From Seohaeicola saemankumensis (lineage in GTDB: Bacteria > Pseudomonadota > Alphaproteobacteria > Rhodobacterales > Rhodobacteraceae), in NCBI RefSeq assembly GCF_042678485.1, contig NZ_JBHTKR010000004.1, forward strand, positions 1-64,000: a stretch of DNA of 64,000 bases, written 5' to 3'. A program made the translations under genes and the position numbers. The notes under the pieces were generated by a model that was not told where the DNA came from, did not search any database, and saw only the letters and a list, made by a program, of their open reading frames with translations. Of the stretch, positions 48,120 to 57,201 are shown piece after piece; within the stretch, counting starts at the first letter, position 1; each line of letters starts with the position of its first letter.

Positions 48120-50051
48120 CAATTCGCGGCTGAACGGCACCGGATGCGGATCAAGCCCCAGACGGGCGCGGTAGATCGGCAGCGATTCCGCCACCCGCAT
48201 GACGTAGTTCCGGGTCTCGCGGAACGGGATATGTTCGATCCAGTCCACGACCTGATCCGCGCTCATGCCGCGCGGATCGCCCTGTTCCTGCATCCAGCGG
48301 ATCGGGCGGCTTGGCCCGGCATTGTAAGCCGCCGCCACCAGAACGACATTGCCCCCGAAATCAGCGCCCAGCCTGGCCAGATAACCGCTGCCAAGCCGCG
48401 CGTTATAGGACCAGTCCGACAGAACGCGCCCGGCGTCGTGATCCAGCCCCAGATCGCGCGCGACTTCGGCCGCCGTGCCGGGCATCAGCTGCATCAGACC
48501 CTGCGCGCCCGCGCCACTGACCACGGCGGGGTCAAACTCGCTTTCGCGCCGCGCGATGGATTTGGCCAGCTCCATCGGAACGGGCAGGCGCATGTCACGC
48601 ATCGGGTGCAGCGCGTAATAGGGGCGCGGCAGGGTCACGCCCTGGTTCGCCGCCTCCTTGCCGATCATCACGGCCAGATGCGGCTCTCCCAGATCAATCG
48701 CCATCTCGCCAAGCTGGGCAAGCCCGGTCGCGTCCTGCCCTTCGGCAAGGTGGGTGAAGAACTGCTCGGCCAGGCCCGTTTCACCGGCTCGCAGCAGCAA
48801 CAGGCCAGCCCGGTAGACCGATGAGGTGGTAAACGCGGCCTGACGCCAGTCTGACGGGGCATCGGCACCCTTCAGGGAAGGATCAGACGCTGCACCCGCC
48901 TTTTCGGCGGCAAGCAACCCGTAGAAACTGGTCTGGTGTTGCGCGCCATCCGCATAGGCCAGGCCAGCCGCTTCGGGGTCACCGGCCGCTTCCTGCGCGC
49001 GACCGATCCAGTAACCGGCACGGCCCAGCGAAATCGGTGTGGACACCGCCGCCCGGAACCGTTGGAAATGGTCCAGCGCCAGATCGGTCTCTTTCATGTA
49101 GATCAGGGCGATATAGCCCGCCAACCATTCCAGATCCGCGTAATCGGACCCTTCCGTCAGTTGATGCGATGCCGCCAGGCGATAAGCCAGGTCGGTCTTG
49201 CCCTCGCGCATCTGTGCGCGGGCAAGATAGCCGCGCCACCCGGCCCAACGCTGCGGCTCGCCCAGGCCTGCGGCGCTGTCCGAACGCTCCAGCAGCAACG
49301 CGATCGCGCCGTCGGTCAGCCCTTTCTGGATGCGCCAGTTGAACCTGTCATGCGCCAGACCGGGATCAGCCTTCAACGCGGCAGGCACCGCGTCGATCAA
49401 GGCATTCACACCATCCGCCTGCGCCTTCAGCGCCAGACGCGCCCTTGCCAGCGCCTGACGATCCGCGCCGACCAGCGGCAGCATGCGTTCCGCATCCTCG
49501 GTCAGGCCACGCCAGAGGGTCATGTCAAGCCGCGCCGCATGGTGCGGGGCCAGAAGCGGACCGTGCAATCCGACAAACACCTCGTGTTCCAACCGGTCCA
49601 GCGCCAGCGTGCGCCATGCCAGGACCAGCCCCGCCTCGGCATCGCCGGCGCGCCCCGCCTCTTTCAGGGCCGCCGCATGACGCAGGACGCCCGTTCCGGT
49701 CTGGGGCGGCTGATCGCGGAAAAACTGCATGACCTGCGCGTCGGTCGCGGTCACAAAGGCCTGTTCCGACCGGCGTCGCAGCAAGGCAAGGCCCGGCCAG
49801 TCGGCGTTGCGTTCCAGAAAGGACAGCACTTGATCGGGGGTGCCGCGCCCGGCGCGCAACCTGTGCCATTCGACCAGCGTCACCGCCTCGGGGCCGGCCC
49901 TTTCGGCAAGGGTCGCGGCATTGTCCCAATTGCCCGACCGCACCGCCGCCATGGCCGAGGCCAGAGGCTGCGGCCCAGTCTGTTGCGCCACCCCATCAGA
50001 GGTCATTACAAAGCCCGCAAGCGCGGCCGTCAGGATCGCTTTTCGCAACAT
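48087..50051 (-). CDS. Soluble lytic murein transglycosylase (Slt70-like)
   Basis: A 654-residue periplasmic enzyme. Signal peptide at about 1-22, followed by a long alpha-helical superhelical region (about 30-480). The C-terminal SLT domain has its catalytic Glu in IARRESEFDPAVVSGAGA, cut here to ARRESEFDP, then GLMQLMPGTA and AAYNAGPSR. It cleaves peptidoglycan to 1,6-anhydromuropeptides. It is divergent from dapA, 147 bp apart. Confidence 0.95.
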   Translation of the reverse strand: MLRKAILTAALAGFVMTSDGVAQQTGPQPLASAMAAVRSGNWDNAATLAERAGPEAVTLVEWHRLRAGRGTPDQVLSFLERNADWPGLALLRRRSEQAFVTATDAQVMQFFRDQPPQTGTGVLRHAAALKEAGRAGDAEAGLVLAWRTLALDRLEHEVFVGLHGPLLAPHHAARLDMTLWRGLTEDAERMLPLVGADRQALARARLALKAQADGVNALIDAVPAALKADPGLAHDRFNWRIQKGLTDGAIALLLERSDSAAGLGEPQRWAGWRGYLARAQMREGKTDLAYRLAASHQLTEGSDYADLEWLAGYIALIYMKETDLALDHFQRFRAAVSTPISLGRAGYWIGRAQEAAGDPEAAGLAYADGAQHQTSFYGLLAAEKAGAASDPSLKGADAPSDWRQAAFTTSSVYRAGLLLLRAGETGLAEQFFTHLAEGQDATGLAQLGEMAIDLGEPHLAVMIGKEAANQGVTLPRPYYALHPMRDMRLPVPMELAKSIARRESEFDPAVVSGAGAQGLMQLMPGTAAEVARDLGLDHDAGRVLSDWSYNARLGSGYLARLGADFGGNVVLVAAAYNAGPSRPIRWMQEQGDPRGMSADQVVDWIEHIPFRETRNYVMRVAESLPIYRARLGLDPHPVPFSRELSGATVLPLAP

Positions 50052-50198
50052 CTCTTGCTTTTTCCAGAGGGACGAAGGATAGACAGCGCCAGACTATCCC
50101 CTCGAGTCCCGGGCTTCAATTCACGTTGGTGACAAGACCGATCCCGCGGGCCATCCACAGGCGGTATGCGGCCGCCACGCAATAAAAAGGAGCGTGTC

Positions 50199-51074
50199 AT
50201 GTTCAAAGGGTCCATTCCCGCCCTCATCACGCCGTTCAAGAACGGCGCGCTGGATATCGAGACGCTCAAGAAACTTGTCGACTGGCATGTGACCGAAGGC
50301 TCGCATGGTCTGGTGCCCGTGGGCACGACCGGCGAAAGCCCCACGCTGACCCACCGCGAGCATGAAATCGTGATCGAGGAAGTGGTCAAGGCCGCCGCCG
50401 GGCGCATCCCCGTCATCGCGGGGGCCGGATCCAACAACACCGCCGAGGGCATTCGCCTGATCCAGCACGCCGAAGCCGTGGGGGCCGATGCCGCACTGGT
50501 CGTGACGCCTTATTACAACAAGCCCACGCAGGCCGGTTTGATCGCGCATTTCAAGGCGGTGCATGATTGCTGCAACCTGCCGATCATCATCTACAACATC
50601 CCCGGCCGGTCGGTCGTGGACATGTCCCCTGCGACCATGGGCGAACTGGCCAAGCTGCCACGGATCGTGGGCGTCAAGGATGCCACCGGCGACCTGAGCC
50701 GCGTGCCCAAGCAGCGCATGACCTGCGGGACCGATTTCATTCAACTGTCCGGCGAGGATGCCACCGCGCTTGGGTTCAACGCACATGGCGGCGTCGGATG
50801 CATTTCGGTCACCGCGAATGTCGCACCCAAGCTTTGCGCGGAATTCCAGACGGCCACCCTCAAGGGTGACTATGCGACGGCCCTGACCCTGCTGGACCGT
50901 CTGATGCCGCTGCACGAAGCGATCTTTGCCGAACCGGGTGTCGCCGGTGCCAAATACGGCATGTCCCGCCTTGGTCTGTGCAGCGACGAAGTGCGCCTGC
51001 CGCTGGTGGGCCTGACGGATGCGGTCAAGGCGCGCATGGATGACGCGATGCGTCACGCGGGCCTGATCAACTGA
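50199..51074 (+). CDS. dapA: 4-hydroxy-tetrahydrodipicolinate synthase
   Basis: A 291-residue TIM-barrel class I aldolase, normal length. Lys160 (VGVKDATGDL) forms the Schiff base with pyruvate; Tyr132 (IYNIPGR), Thr43-44 (GTTGES) and Tyr106 (TPYYNKPT) complete the catalytic triad region; Arg137 binds substrate. It condenses pyruvate with aspartate semialdehyde, the first committed step to lysine and diaminopimelate. AAAAGGAG lies eight bases before the ATG. A very strong terminator follows. Confidence 0.97.
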   Translation: MFKGSIPALITPFKNGALDIETLKKLVDWHVTEGSHGLVPVGTTGESPTLTHREHEIVIEEVVKAAAGRIPVIAGAGSNNTAEGIRLIQHAEAVGADAALVVTPYYNKPTQAGLIAHFKAVHDCCNLPIIIYNIPGRSVVDMSPATMGELAKLPRIVGVKDATGDLSRVPKQRMTCGTDFIQLSGEDATALGFNAHGGVGCISVTANVAPKLCAEFQTATLKGDYATALTLLDRLMPLHEAIFAEPGVAGAKYGMSRLGLCSDEVRLPLVGLTDAVKARMDDAMRHAGLIN

Positions 51075-51097
51075 TCCGAAGGCAGAGTTGAAACGGG

Positions 51098-51130
51098 AAA
51101 GCCCACGCTGCGCGCAGCGTGGGCTTTTTT
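51098..51130 (+). terminator. Rho-independent terminator after dapA
   Basis: A perfect 30-base palindrome (15-base arms from AAAGCCCACGC) is followed by TTTTTT. Because it is symmetrical it could also weakly terminate the convergent aminotransferase mRNA, where TTT follows. Confidence 0.95.
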
Positions 51131-51161
51131 CACGTCAAGGGATACGGATGGTCCGCAGACC

Positions 51162-52346
51162 TCAGATCCCCGTGTCGATGATCGCCTTGGCCAGGATCGG
51201 CACGGTCGTCTTGTTCAGGCCCGCGATGTTCAACCGGCTGTCGCCCACCATGTAGATCGCATGCTCTGCCCGCAGGCGGGCCACCATCTCGGGCGAGGCG
51301 CCCAACCGCGAAAACATGCCGCGATGCTGCGCGATGAAACCGAAACGGTCGGACCCGGACAGGCGCTGCAATTCGGCGGCCAGCTGCTTGCGCAGATCCA
51401 GCATGGACAGGCGCACCTCTTCCAGCTCTGCCGCCCAATCGGCGCGCAGCTTTGCATCGGTCAGGATCTCGGTCACGACACGGGCACCATGATCCGGCGG
51501 GAACGAGAAATTCTGCCGGTTCAGGAAATTCAGCGAGCCTTGCGTCAGGCCGCGCAGCCCCTTGTCCTGGGCCACGGCCATCAGCAGACCGGTCCGCTCG
51601 CGGTAGATGCCGAAATTCTTGGAGCAGCTTGCCGCGATCAGGCATTCAGGCACCGATGAGGCCACCAGACGCACACCAAGCGCGTCTTCGTCCAGACCGT
51701 CGCCAAATCCCTGATAGGCGATGTCGATCATCGGGATCCCGCCAGTTTTCAGCAGCAGATCGACCACGGCCTTCCACTCGGTCAGGTTCAGGTTGGCCCC
51801 CGTGGGGTTATGGCAGCAACCATGCAACAGAACCACGTCACCGGCGCGCACATCGGCCAGATCGGCCATCATGCCGTCGAAATCCACGCCGCGTGTTTCA
51901 GCATCGAAATAGCGATATTCGACCAACTCCATCCCGAGATAGTTCAGGATGGTCACGTGGTTCGGCCAGGTCGGATTGGAGACGAAAACCCGTGCGGACG
52001 GGTTCGCCATGCGGATCAGCTCGAAAGCCTGCCGCACTGCACCTGTGCCGCCCGGCGTCGCCGCAGCGGCGATGCTGTCGCGCGGCACGGCCCCGCCCAG
52101 CACAAGATCAATCATCACATCCGCGAAGGCAGGATCGCCCGCCAGCCCGACATAGGCCTTGGTCGTCTGTTCGTCGACCAGCTTGCGTTCAGCCGCCTTG
52201 ACGGCACGCATCACCGGGGTCACGCCTTCTGCGTTCTTGTAGACGCCGACGCCCAGGTCAATCTTGGTCGGGCGCGGATCATCCTTGTAGAGCTGCATCA
52301 GCGCAAGGATCTTGTCGGCGGGATGTTCTTTGAGGTTGGAAAACAT
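51162..52346 (-). CDS. Aspartate/aromatic aminotransferase (class I)
   Basis: A 394-residue PLP aminotransferase of the E. coli AspC/TyrB subgroup. The PLP Lys lies in AASCSKNFGIYRERTG, other subgroup stretches are GGTGAVRQAFEL, SNPTWPNH, LLHGCCHNPTG and the C-terminal GMFSRLG. It interconverts aspartate/oxaloacetate or aromatic amino acids with 2-oxoglutarate. The start MFSNLKEHPADKI is typical for the family. The gene follows the sulfurtransferase gene by seven bases and may share its mRNA, pairing cysteine/aspartate transamination with mercaptopyruvate use. Confidence 0.95.
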   Translation of the reverse strand: MFSNLKEHPADKILALMQLYKDDPRPTKIDLGVGVYKNAEGVTPVMRAVKAAERKLVDEQTTKAYVGLAGDPAFADVMIDLVLGGAVPRDSIAAAATPGGTGAVRQAFELIRMANPSARVFVSNPTWPNHVTILNYLGMELVEYRYFDAETRGVDFDGMMADLADVRAGDVVLLHGCCHNPTGANLNLTEWKAVVDLLLKTGGIPMIDIAYQGFGDGLDEDALGVRLVASSVPECLIAASCSKNFGIYRERTGLLMAVAQDKGLRGLTQGSLNFLNRQNFSFPPDHGARVVTEILTDAKLRADWAAELEEVRLSMLDLRKQLAAELQRLSGSDRFGFIAQHRGMFSRLGASPEMVARLRAEHAIYMVGDSRLNIAGLNKTTVPILAKAIIDTGI

Positions 52347-52353
52347 TGGGAAA

Positions 52354-53211
52354 TCAAGCCTTTCCGGTTGCGACGGGCAGGGTGGGGAAAGCCCCCCATT
52401 CACACCATGACCCGTCATAAAGCGAATGATCGGTCTTGCCGATCCGTTCCAGCGCCAGGCTGAGGATGGCGGCGGTCACGCCGGACCCGCAGGTGGTGAT
52501 CACGGGTTTGGACAGATCCACATGCGCGGCGGCAAAAGCCGCGCGCAAACCATCCGCGTCAAGCATGGTGCCATCGGAGTTGAGCAAATTCTTGAAGGGC
52601 AGGCTTTTCGATCCGGGGATATGCCCCTTGCGAAGGCCGGGGCGCGGCTCGTCCACCTCGCCCGCGAAACGCTCTGCGGCACGGGCATCCACGATTTCAT
52701 GATCGCCCAGCTTGGACGCGGCCGAGACCTGCGTCACATCCTTGACCATGTGGTTCTGGCGGCGCACCGTCATGTGCCGGTCGCGCACCATGGGGGCCAT
52801 GTCCTCGACCTCGCGGCCCTCGGCCAGCCATTTCGGAAAACCGCCATCCAGCACGGCGATATCCATCTGCCCCATCAGGCGGAACAGCCACCAGACGCGG
52901 GCGGCGGAAAACAGCCCTTCGGCGTCATAGACGACAACCTGATGCCCGTCGCCCACGCCCATGGCGCGCATGCGCGACATGAATTTCTCGACCGGCGGCG
53001 CCATATGCGGCAGTTCGGACCGGTGGTCGCTGATCTCGTCGATATCGAAAAACCGCGCGCCGGGAATATGAGCGGCCGCATAGGCCGCCTTGGCGTCACG
53101 CGGATCGCCCGGCATGAAATAAGTGGCATCCAGGATCCGCAGATCCGGGTCTTTCATATGGGCGGCCAGCCAGTCGGTGGACACCAGCGTTCTGGGATCA
53201 TCAAGTGCCAT
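52354..53211 (-). CDS. sseA: 3-mercaptopyruvate sulfurtransferase
   Basis: A 285-residue two-domain rhodanese-fold enzyme. The active loop CGSGVTA in the second domain (Cys near 237) is the mercaptopyruvate-specific type rather than the CRKGVTA thiosulfate type. Conserved stretches HIPGARFFDID and GHIPGSKSLPF mark the domains. It produces persulfide and pyruvate from 3-mercaptopyruvate, which aspartate-type aminotransferases make from cysteine, consistent with the downstream gene. Starts at the ATG giving MALDDPRTLVS; a longer frame upstream is not supported. Confidence 0.94.
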   Translation of the reverse strand: MALDDPRTLVSTDWLAAHMKDPDLRILDATYFMPGDPRDAKAAYAAAHIPGARFFDIDEISDHRSELPHMAPPVEKFMSRMRAMGVGDGHQVVVYDAEGLFSAARVWWLFRLMGQMDIAVLDGGFPKWLAEGREVEDMAPMVRDRHMTVRRQNHMVKDVTQVSAASKLGDHEIVDARAAERFAGEVDEPRPGLRKGHIPGSKSLPFKNLLNSDGTMLDADGLRAAFAAAHVDLSKPVITTCGSGVTAAILSLALERIGKTDHSLYDGSWCEWGAFPTLPVATGKA

Positions 53212-53318
53212 GGGAAACCCCCTGTCGATGCGTCCTGCCCTGCCTACATCGGGGGGTGATTGCTGGCAAGTCAAAGGGCCTGCGATACGCAATCGAAAAC
53301 CCCTGTTTTTCGGGGCAA

Positions 53319-53792
53319 TCAGCCCTCTTTCAGCAGCCGCTGCTTCTGACGGTTCCAGTCGCGCTTGGCCTCGGTCTCGCGCTTGTCGTGGTTTTTCTTG
53401 CCCTTGGCGATGCCGATCTTCAGCTTCACCAGACCCCGATCGTTGAAATACATCACAATCGGTACAAGCGTCATGCCCTTGCGCTGCGTGGCATTCCACA
53501 GCCGCGCCAGTTCCTTACGCGAGACCAGCAGCTTGCGCCGCCGACGTTCCTCGTGCTTCCAGACACGGGCCTGCTGGAAGGGCGCGATATAGCTGTTGAT
53601 CAGGAAAAGCTCTCCATCCTCGACCGAGGCATAGCTTTCCGCGATATTCGCCCCGTTCTCGCGCAGCGATTTCACCTCGGATCCCATCAGGATGATACCG
53701 CATTCGATATCCTCCTCGATCGCGTAGTCGAAACGCGCGCGGCGATTCTCGGCAATCACCTTGTAATTGGGGTCTGCTTTCTTCTGGGCCAT
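53319..53792 (-). CDS. smpB: SsrA-binding protein
   Basis: A 157-residue SmpB, partner of tmRNA in trans-translation rescue of stalled ribosomes. The core stretches NRRARFDYAIEE, GIILMGSEVKSLREN and SYASVEDGELFLINSYIAPF (cut to LFLINSYIAPF) and the basic C-terminal tail KKNHDKRETEAKRDW are all family-typical. The start MAQKKADPNYKVIAENR gives usual length. Upstream frame extension is not needed. The tmRNA gene itself is not in the window. Confidence 0.97.
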   Translation of the reverse strand: MAQKKADPNYKVIAENRRARFDYAIEEDIECGIILMGSEVKSLRENGANIAESYASVEDGELFLINSYIAPFQQARVWKHEERRRRKLLVSRKELARLWNATQRKGMTLVPIVMYFNDRGLVKLKIGIAKGKKNHDKRETEAKRDWNRQKQRLLKEG

Positions 53793-53846
53793 GCGCGCTG
53801 AATATCCCGCGCGCGGGCAACTGTCCATCCGGGCGCGCGGCCCCCC

Positions 53847-54206
53847 TCAGCTGCCGCGATAGGTGGAATACCCGAAAGGCGACAGCAACAGCGGCACATG
53901 GTAGTGCGCGCCTGCATCCGACATGCCGAAGCGGATCGGCACCACATCCAGGAAACGCGGGTCTTCCGGCGGCGTGCCCACAGCATCCAGATAGGCGCCG
54001 GCGTGAAACTCCAGCTCATAGACACCCGATGCAAATTGTCCCGGCGGCAAAATCGGGCCATCCGTGCGCCCGTCATCATTCGTGACCTTACGCGCCATAT
54101 GCACGCGTGCGCCCCCGTCAAGCCGGTAGAGGTCGATGGCCAGCCCCGCCGCAGGACAACCGCGTGCGGTATCCAGAACATGGGTGGTCAGGTATCCCTG
54201 GGACAT
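53847..54206 (-). CDS. uraH: 5-hydroxyisourate hydrolase
   Basis: A 119-residue transthyretin-like enzyme hydrolysing 5-hydroxyisourate to OHCU in urate breakdown. Signature residues: His in LTTHVLD near 9, Arg in the DLYRLDGG region, His in HYHVPLLLSP and the terminal tetrapeptide YRGS. AAGGAG lies seven bases before the ATG. It is divergent from the puuE-uraD gene with 165 bp of shared promoter region, placing the cluster under common control. Confidence 0.97.
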   Translation of the reverse strand: MSQGYLTTHVLDTARGCPAAGLAIDLYRLDGGARVHMARKVTNDDGRTDGPILPPGQFASGVYELEFHAGAYLDAVGTPPEDPRFLDVVPIRFGMSDAGAHYHVPLLLSPFGYSTYRGS

Positions 54207-54371
54207 GAAAGGCTCCTTCCGTGCGGTATCATTGGGCAGTCTAACCCAAGCCATAGCGCAGGACAGGGGCAAATGCCGCGCGATGATTGTCAGATAAGTC
54301 TTTATCGGATTTCTTGAAAATAAACCGCGCCTGACTGTCATAGAGTTTTCCCAGCACATGCGAGGACATTG

Positions 54372-55784
54372 ATGAACCGTTACCCACGCAACATGATCGG
54401 ATATGGCGCAACCCCGCCGCAGGCCCAATGGCCCAATGGTGCGAAGGCCGCCGTGCAGTTCGTGCTGAACTACGAGGAAGGCGGCGAGAACTGCATCCTG
54501 CATGGCGATGCGGCGTCAGAGGCGTTTCTGTCCGATATCGCCGGGGCCACGCCCTGGCAGGGGATGCGTCACTGGAACATGGAATCGATCTATGAATACG
54601 GCGCGCGGGCCGGGTTCTGGCGGCTGCACCGCCTGTTCACCGGCGCGGGCATCCCGTTGACGGTCTATGCCGTGGCCAGCGCACTTGCCCGCAGCCCCGA
54701 ACAGGTCGAGGCGATGAAATCCGCCGGGTGGGAAATCGCCAGCCACGGGTTGAAATGGGTCGATCACCGCGACATGCCCGAGGATGAGGAACGCGCCGCC
54801 ATCGCCGAGGCGATCCGCCTGCATACCGAAGTGGTGGGGATGCGCCCGCGCGGATGGTACACCGGGCGCTGTTCGGCCAATACCGTGCGCCTCACCGCGG
54901 AAGAAGGCGGATTCGACTGGATCAGCGACACCTATGATGACGACCTGCCCTATTGGCTGGAGGTCGGGGACCGCGATCAGCTGATCATCCCCTACACGCT
55001 GGAAGCCAATGACATGCGCTTTGCCACGGCCCCCGGCTATACCACCGGCGGGCAGTTCTTCGACTATCTCAAGGATGCCTTCGACACGCTCTATGCCGAA
55101 GGGCAGGAAGGTCGCCCCGCCATGATGTCCGTGGGCCTGCATTGCCGCCTGATCGGGCGTCCGGGCAAGATCGCGGGGCTCAAGCGTTTCATCGACCATA
55201 TCGCAGGCTTTGACGATGTCTGGTGCCCGCGCCGCATCGACATCGCCCGGCACTGGGCCGCCACCCACCCGCATCAGCGGCGTATCCGCCCCAGCCAGAT
55301 GGCGCGCGCCGATTTCGTCGCCCGCTTCGGCGGCGTCTTCGAACATTCCCCCTGGATCGCGGAACGCGCCTGGGATCTTGAGCTTGGCCCCGCGCATGAC
55401 ACGCCCGCCGGGCTGCATAACGCACTGGCGCGGATATTTCGCTCTGCCTCCGAAGCCGAGCGTTTGGGTGTGCTGACCGCACACCCGGATCTGGCGGGCA
55501 AACTGGCCGCCGCGAAACGGCTGACGGCGGAATCAACCGCCGAACAGGCCAGCGCGGGCCTTGATGCGCTGACCGACGCGGAACATGCGCGCTTCACGGA
55601 ACTGAACAGGGCCTATGTGGCCCGCCACGGTTTCCCCTTCATCATCGCGGTGCGCGACAACACCAAGGCCAGCATCATGGCCGCCTTCGAGACCCGCCTG
55701 AACAACGACCGCGACACCGAATTCGCCACTGCCTGCGCGCAGGTCGAACGGATCGCACGCATCAGACTGGAGGATATGCTGTGA
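54372..55784 (+). CDS. Bifunctional allantoinase (PuuE) / OHCU decarboxylase (UraD)
   Basis: A 470-residue fusion. Residues 1 to about 300 form a PuuE-type polysaccharide-deacetylase-fold allantoinase: YEEGGENC, WEIASHGLKW with metal-type His, GWYTGRCSANT and SVGLHCRL. Residues about 306-470 form UraD with the FEHSPWIAERAW motif, TAHPDLAGKL and FIIAVRDNT. The two steps are consecutive (OHCU to S-allantoin, then allantoate), so fusion couples them. GAGG lies eight bases before the ATG. The stop overlaps the next gene's GTG start. Confidence 0.93.
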   Translation: MNRYPRNMIGYGATPPQAQWPNGAKAAVQFVLNYEEGGENCILHGDAASEAFLSDIAGATPWQGMRHWNMESIYEYGARAGFWRLHRLFTGAGIPLTVYAVASALARSPEQVEAMKSAGWEIASHGLKWVDHRDMPEDEERAAIAEAIRLHTEVVGMRPRGWYTGRCSANTVRLTAEEGGFDWISDTYDDDLPYWLEVGDRDQLIIPYTLEANDMRFATAPGYTTGGQFFDYLKDAFDTLYAEGQEGRPAMMSVGLHCRLIGRPGKIAGLKRFIDHIAGFDDVWCPRRIDIARHWAATHPHQRRIRPSQMARADFVARFGGVFEHSPWIAERAWDLELGPAHDTPAGLHNALARIFRSASEAERLGVLTAHPDLAGKLAAAKRLTAESTAEQASAGLDALTDAEHARFTELNRAYVARHGFPFIIAVRDNTKASIMAAFETRLNNDRDTEFATACAQVERIARIRLEDML

Positions 55785-56593
55785 CCTATGCCTTCCCCCC
55801 CGGCGGCCTGCCCGGACAGGACGTCATGCCCGATGGCAAGGCCGTCTTCACCACGGCCTATGCCTTCATCCCGGCCAACACGATGCGCGACATCGTCACC
55901 AGCTATCTGCCCGGCTGGACCGGCACCCGCGTCTGGATCATCGCGCGGCCCCTGTCCGGCTTTGCCGAAACCTTCGCACAATACGCGGTCGAGGTGGCGG
56001 CAGGCGGCGGCACCGACAGGCCCGAACCGGATCAGGGCGCACAGGCCACGATCCTTGTCGCAAGCGGGCAGATGCGCCTGACCATTGACGGCACGTCATA
56101 CGACCTCTTGGCAGGCGGCTATGCCTATATCCCCGCTGGCAGCACATGGGCGCTGACCAATCCGGGCGACGCGCCGCTGCAATTCCACTGGATCCGCAAA
56201 CGCTATGAACCCGCAGCAGGGATAGAGCGGCCAACGGCTTTCGTGACCTCCGATCAGGACACACCCGTCAACTGGATGCCGGGCACCGACAAATGGGGCA
56301 CCACCCGCTTCGTGGACCCCAGCGATCTGCGCCATGACATGCATATGAACATCGTGACCTTCAGACCCGGCGGCCTGATCCCCTTTGCCGAAACCCATGT
56401 GATGGAACACGGGCTTTACGTATTGCAGGGTACCGCCCGCTACCTGCTGAACACCGACTGGGTCGAGGTGGGGCCCGGCGACTTCATGTGGTTGCGCGCC
56501 TTCTGCCCCCAGGCCTGCGTGGCGACGGGAACCGAGGATTTCCGCTATCTTCTCTACAAGGACGTGAACCGCCACGTGTCCCTGGCACTCTGA
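55781..56593 (+). CDS. (S)-ureidoglycine aminohydrolase-like bicupin
   Basis: A 270-residue two-cupin protein of the AllE/YlbA type. The second cupin has the metal-binding AETHVMEHGLYVL stretch with Glu and His ligands; the first cupin (about 85-135) has GGYAYIPAGSTW but fewer ligands. It converts S-ureidoglycine to S-ureidoglycolate and ammonia; database names sometimes add allantoicase activity, which I cannot confirm. The GTG start overlaps the PuuE-UraD stop (GTGA). The repeat copy D and allA follow. Confidence 0.9.
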   Translation: MTYAFPPGGLPGQDVMPDGKAVFTTAYAFIPANTMRDIVTSYLPGWTGTRVWIIARPLSGFAETFAQYAVEVAAGGGTDRPEPDQGAQATILVASGQMRLTIDGTSYDLLAGGYAYIPAGSTWALTNPGDAPLQFHWIRKRYEPAAGIERPTAFVTSDQDTPVNWMPGTDKWGTTRFVDPSDLRHDMHMNIVTFRPGGLIPFAETHVMEHGLYVLQGTARYLLNTDWVEVGPGDFMWLRAFCPQACVATGTEDFRYLLYKDVNRHVSLAL

Positions 56594-56599
56594 CCGCCG

Positions 56600-56623
56600 C
56601 TTCATCTTTCCCCAAATACTCAA
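56600..56623 (+). repeat. Dispersed intergenic repeat, copy D (weak)
   Basis: CTTCATCTTTCCCCAAATACTC begins seven bases after the ureidoglycine aminohydrolase stop; shown as CTTCATCTTTCC plus CCAAATACTC. It shares CTTC-TCTT and the AAATA core with copies A-C but diverges elsewhere, so membership is tentative. Confidence 0.45.
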
Positions 56624-56655
56624 ATCCACCCCGCGCCCGACCACAGGAGGTTCCG

Positions 56656-57144
56656 ATGCAGACCACGATCACGGCCCGCCCCCTGACGGCACAGGACTTC
56701 GCCCCATACGGCGATGTTCTCGCGGCCGAGGGGCAGGCGGACAAGATCATCAATCAAGGCTTCTGCGGCCGCTGGCATGACCGCGCGCGTCTGGATTTCG
56801 GCCCGGATGGCCGCGCCGGCATCAGCATCTTCAAGGCAGAACCGCGCAGTCTGCCCTACACCCTCGACCTGCTGGAACGCCATCCCGAAGGCAGCCAGGC
56901 CTTCATCCCGATAAGCATGACCGAATGGCTGGTGATCGTGGCCGCTGATGCAGGCGGCGCACCCGGCCGGATCGCCGCCTTCATCGCCGCGCCCGGACAG
57001 GGCATCAACCTGCATCGCGGCACATGGCACGGGGTGCTGACCCCGCTGCACGCACCCGGCCTTTTCGCCGTCATCGACCGGATCGGCGCAACACCGAACC
57101 TTCAGGAATTCCCGCTTGAGGTGCCCCGCACCATCACGCGCTGA
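56656..57144 (+). CDS. allA: Ureidoglycolate lyase
   Basis: A 162-residue cupin-like lyase splitting S-ureidoglycolate into glyoxylate and urea, the last step of the ureide pathway. AllA stretches: the ARPLTAQDFAPYGDVL opening, LLERHPEGSQAFIP, WLVIVAADAGG and INLHRGTWHGVLTPL. AGGAGG lies five bases before the ATG, the best ribosome binding site of the cluster. It is 62 bp after the aminohydrolase gene and 57 bp before the permease gene. Confidence 0.95.
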   Translation: MQTTITARPLTAQDFAPYGDVLAAEGQADKIINQGFCGRWHDRARLDFGPDGRAGISIFKAEPRSLPYTLDLLERHPEGSQAFIPISMTEWLVIVAADAGGAPGRIAAFIAAPGQGINLHRGTWHGVLTPLHAPGLFAVIDRIGATPNLQEFPLEVPRTITR

Positions 57145-57201
57145 ACCGCAAGGCCCCGCCAAGAGGGCTCACCCGCACATATCAACAAGGAAACTTCAGG
57201 G

